A stretch of 6,735 bases of DNA from Bacteroidales bacterium. Its GTDB lineage: Bacteria > Bacteroidota > Bacteroidia > Bacteroidales > VadinHA17. The position numbers and the translations under genes are program-made. The notes beneath the pieces are model-generated. The model was not told the origin of the DNA and searched no databases. It saw nothing but the letters and a program-made list of their open reading frames with translations. Positions 5,239 through 6,735 of the stretch are shown in pieces; the stretch's first letter is position 1; each line of letters starts with the position of its first letter. The stretch spans positions 3,086 to 9,820 of the forward strand of contig PMEC01000037.1 in NCBI GenBank assembly GCA_003155705.1, read 5' to 3'.

Positions 5239-6735
5239 TCAAAATTCAGAACTGCTTCGCTTAGGATGGTCAATGGAATAATGCAAACCTATACTTTCAT
5301 GTCTGCTCTTTGCCATCTTTATTATAAGGTAGCCTACATTAATAAGATTCCTTAATTCGCAGAGTTTTTTTGAGATAAGGGATCTTTTATATAGGTTTTC
5401 TGTTTCATTATAAATTATTTCAAGGCGGGTGAGGGCTCTTTCAAGACGAAGATCTGACCTGACAATGCCGACATAATTACTCATTATCATCTGAACTTCC
5501 TTATAATTCTGGGTAATAAGGATCATCTCCTCGAGGTGAGTGGTTCCTTTGTAGTCCCAGTCAGGTATCTTCTCCTCAAATGTAAGTTCATTAATCCTGG
5601 TACTTGTTGCTATGGCAGCCCTGTGTGAATAGACTGCAGCTTCTATCAGTGAGTTTGAGGCGAGACGGTTGGCTCCATGAAGGCCTGTCGATGAAGCTTC
5701 TCCAAGTGCATATAACCTGTTTATATTGCTTTGTCCGTTCATGTCGACTTTTATTCCGCCACAGGAATAGTGTGCCGCAGGAACAACAGGTATCATATTT
5801 TTTGTAATATCGATCCCTCTTTCAAGGCAATGTTCATAGATATTCGGAAAATGGTCTATTAATCCCGCAGGATCAAGATGCGTGCAATCGAGCCAGACAT
5901 GATCATCGCCCCAGATCTTCATTTCGTTATCGATAGCACGTGCGACTATGTCCCTGGGAGCCAGTGAACCACGACTATCATACCTTTTCATGAATTTTTC
6001 GCCGGCAAGATTCTTGAGTTCTGCTCCATATCCGCGAAGCGCTTCGGTAATCAGAAAGGAGGGTCTTTTATTGGGATCGAATAATGAAGTTGGATGAAAC
6101 TGAACAAATTCCATGTTTTCGATAGTACCTTTTGCCCTGTAAACCATTGCTACTCCGTCTCCTGTAGCAATTTCAGGGTTGGTGGTAGTCTGGTACACGT
6201 TACCCATTCCTCCTGTTGCAATTATTGTAACCTTCGACAGGAATGTAATTACTTTCGGGTTCTGCAGATCAGCAACATAAGCTCCATAACAATTTATACC
6301 CGGATAATTTCTTTTAATCTCCTCTCCCAAATGATGCTGTGTCAAAATCTCAATTGCAAAATGATTTTCAAATATCTCAATATTGGGATTTTTTCTTACC
6401 TTCTGCGTAAGAACTTTTTGTATTGCTTCACCTGTATTATCTTTATGATGAAGGATACGATATTCTGTATGTCCCCCTTCACGCGCAAGATCGTATGAGC
6501 CATCCGGTTTTTTATCAAAAGACACTCCCATCTTAATGAGATCCTTTATTCTTGCAGGTGCCTCATTCACAACCATTCTCACAACTTCCTCATTACAAAA
6601 GCCATCTCCGGCAATAAGTGTATCCTGTATATGTTTCTCAAAATTATCGGGTTCGCTGAATACTGCCGCAATCCCTCCCTGAGCGTACCGGGTATTTGAT
6701 TCCTCCAAACTTGATTTTGTAATAATACTTACCTT
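5239..6735 (-). CDS. nadB: L-aspartate oxidase (NadB), N-terminus cut by window edge
   Basis: NadB oxidises L-aspartate to iminoaspartate, which NadA converts to quinolinate in de novo NAD synthesis; it is a cytoplasmic FAD enzyme of the succinate dehydrogenase/fumarate reductase flavoprotein family. The frame is open to the window edge and 498 residues are visible, against roughly 520-540 for the family, so only the N-terminal FAD-binding GxGxxG strand is missing. In visible numbering (first full codon at 6735), RYAQGGIAAV is at 16-25, HHKDNTGEAI at 96-105, FHPTSL at 213-218, TEALRG at 230-235, PRDIVARAI at 260-268, VPAAHYSCGG at 318-327 and GANRLASNSLIEA at 354-366, which includes substrate- and FAD-contacting residues of E. 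coli NadB. The C-terminal helical domain ends with SRHESIGLHYSIDHP. A TTG at 6708 is an internal leucine codon, because typical NadB sequence continues upstream of it. It probably heads or belongs to a transcript that includes the CPBP gene downstream. Confidence 0.97.
   Translation of the reverse strand, partial: KVSIITKSSLEESNTRYAQGGIAAVFSEPDNFEKHIQDTLIAGDGFCNEEVVRMVVNEAPARIKDLIKMGVSFDKKPDGSYDLAREGGHTEYRILHHKDNTGEAIQKVLTQKVRKNPNIEIFENHFAIEILTQHHLGEEIKRNYPGINCYGAYVADLQNPKVITFLSKVTIIATGGMGNVYQTTTNPEIATGDGVAMVYRAKGTIENMEFVQFHPTSLFDPNKRPSFLITEALRGYGAELKNLAGEKFMKRYDSRGSLAPRDIVARAIDNEMKIWGDDHVWLDCTHLDPAGLIDHFPNIYEHCLERGIDITKNMIPVVPAAHYSCGGIKVDMNGQSNINRLYALGEASSTGLHGANRLASNSLIEAAVYSHRAAIATSTRINELTFEEKIPDWDYKGTTHLEEMILITQNYKEVQMIMSNYVGIVRSDLRLERALTRLEIIYNETENLYKRSLISKKLCELRNLINVGYLIIKMAKSRHESIGLHYSIDHPKRSSSEF

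Noticed and set aside
5604..6498. Plus-strand open frames at 5604-5807 and 6094-6498
   Set aside because: They are antisense to nadB, which is continuous and carries all the expected motifs.
6706..6708. TTG at 6708 as the start of NadB
   Set aside because: The upstream nine codons (KVSIITKSS) continue normal NadB sequence to the window edge, so the gene is simply cut by the window.

Overview
The window looks like chromosomal DNA from a member of the Bacteroidota, probably Bacteroidales-like. This is inferred, not searched. The evidence is a moderately AT-rich composition, almost no Shine-Dalgarno sequences, -7 boxes of the Bacteroidota form TAnnTTTG, and proteins that read as Bacteroidota versions of PepP, DusB, NadB and a lineage-restricted unknown protein. 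There are no RNA genes, insertion sequences, CRISPR repeats, phage genes or toxin/defence cassettes. The content is housekeeping plus one uncharacterised gene.

Layout: (1) 1-1169, minus strand: an Xaa-Pro aminopeptidase (PepP, M24 family) cut at its C-terminal end by the window edge. (2) 1170-1551: an AT-rich 382-base intergenic region with a good promoter match for pepP, a small palindrome beside it, and three TTATYAACA repeats just before the next gene. (3) 1552-2265, plus: a 237-residue soluble protein of unknown function. (4) 2284-3222, minus: a CPBP/CAAX-type intramembrane protease homologue. (5) 3275-4288, plus: a DusB-type tRNA dihydrouridine synthase, starting at TTG. (6) 4276-5229, minus: a second, diverged CPBP-family membrane protein. 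(7) 5239-6735, minus: L-aspartate oxidase (NadB), lacking its N-terminus because the window ends there.

nadB and the second CPBP gene are separated by 9 bases and probably share a transcript. dusB lies between the two CPBP genes: it diverges from the first across a very short control region and overlaps the 3' end of the second by 13 bases. The unknown gene and pepP diverge from the AT-rich region. No shared pathway links these genes; they combine tRNA modification, NAD synthesis, peptide turnover and membrane proteolysis.

I found no convincing new multi-gene system. The points most worth a second look are the interleaved, face-to-face promoter-like boxes between the first CPBP gene and dusB, the phased repeats upstream of the unknown gene, the unknown protein itself, and the CPBP-dusB-CPBP arrangement.
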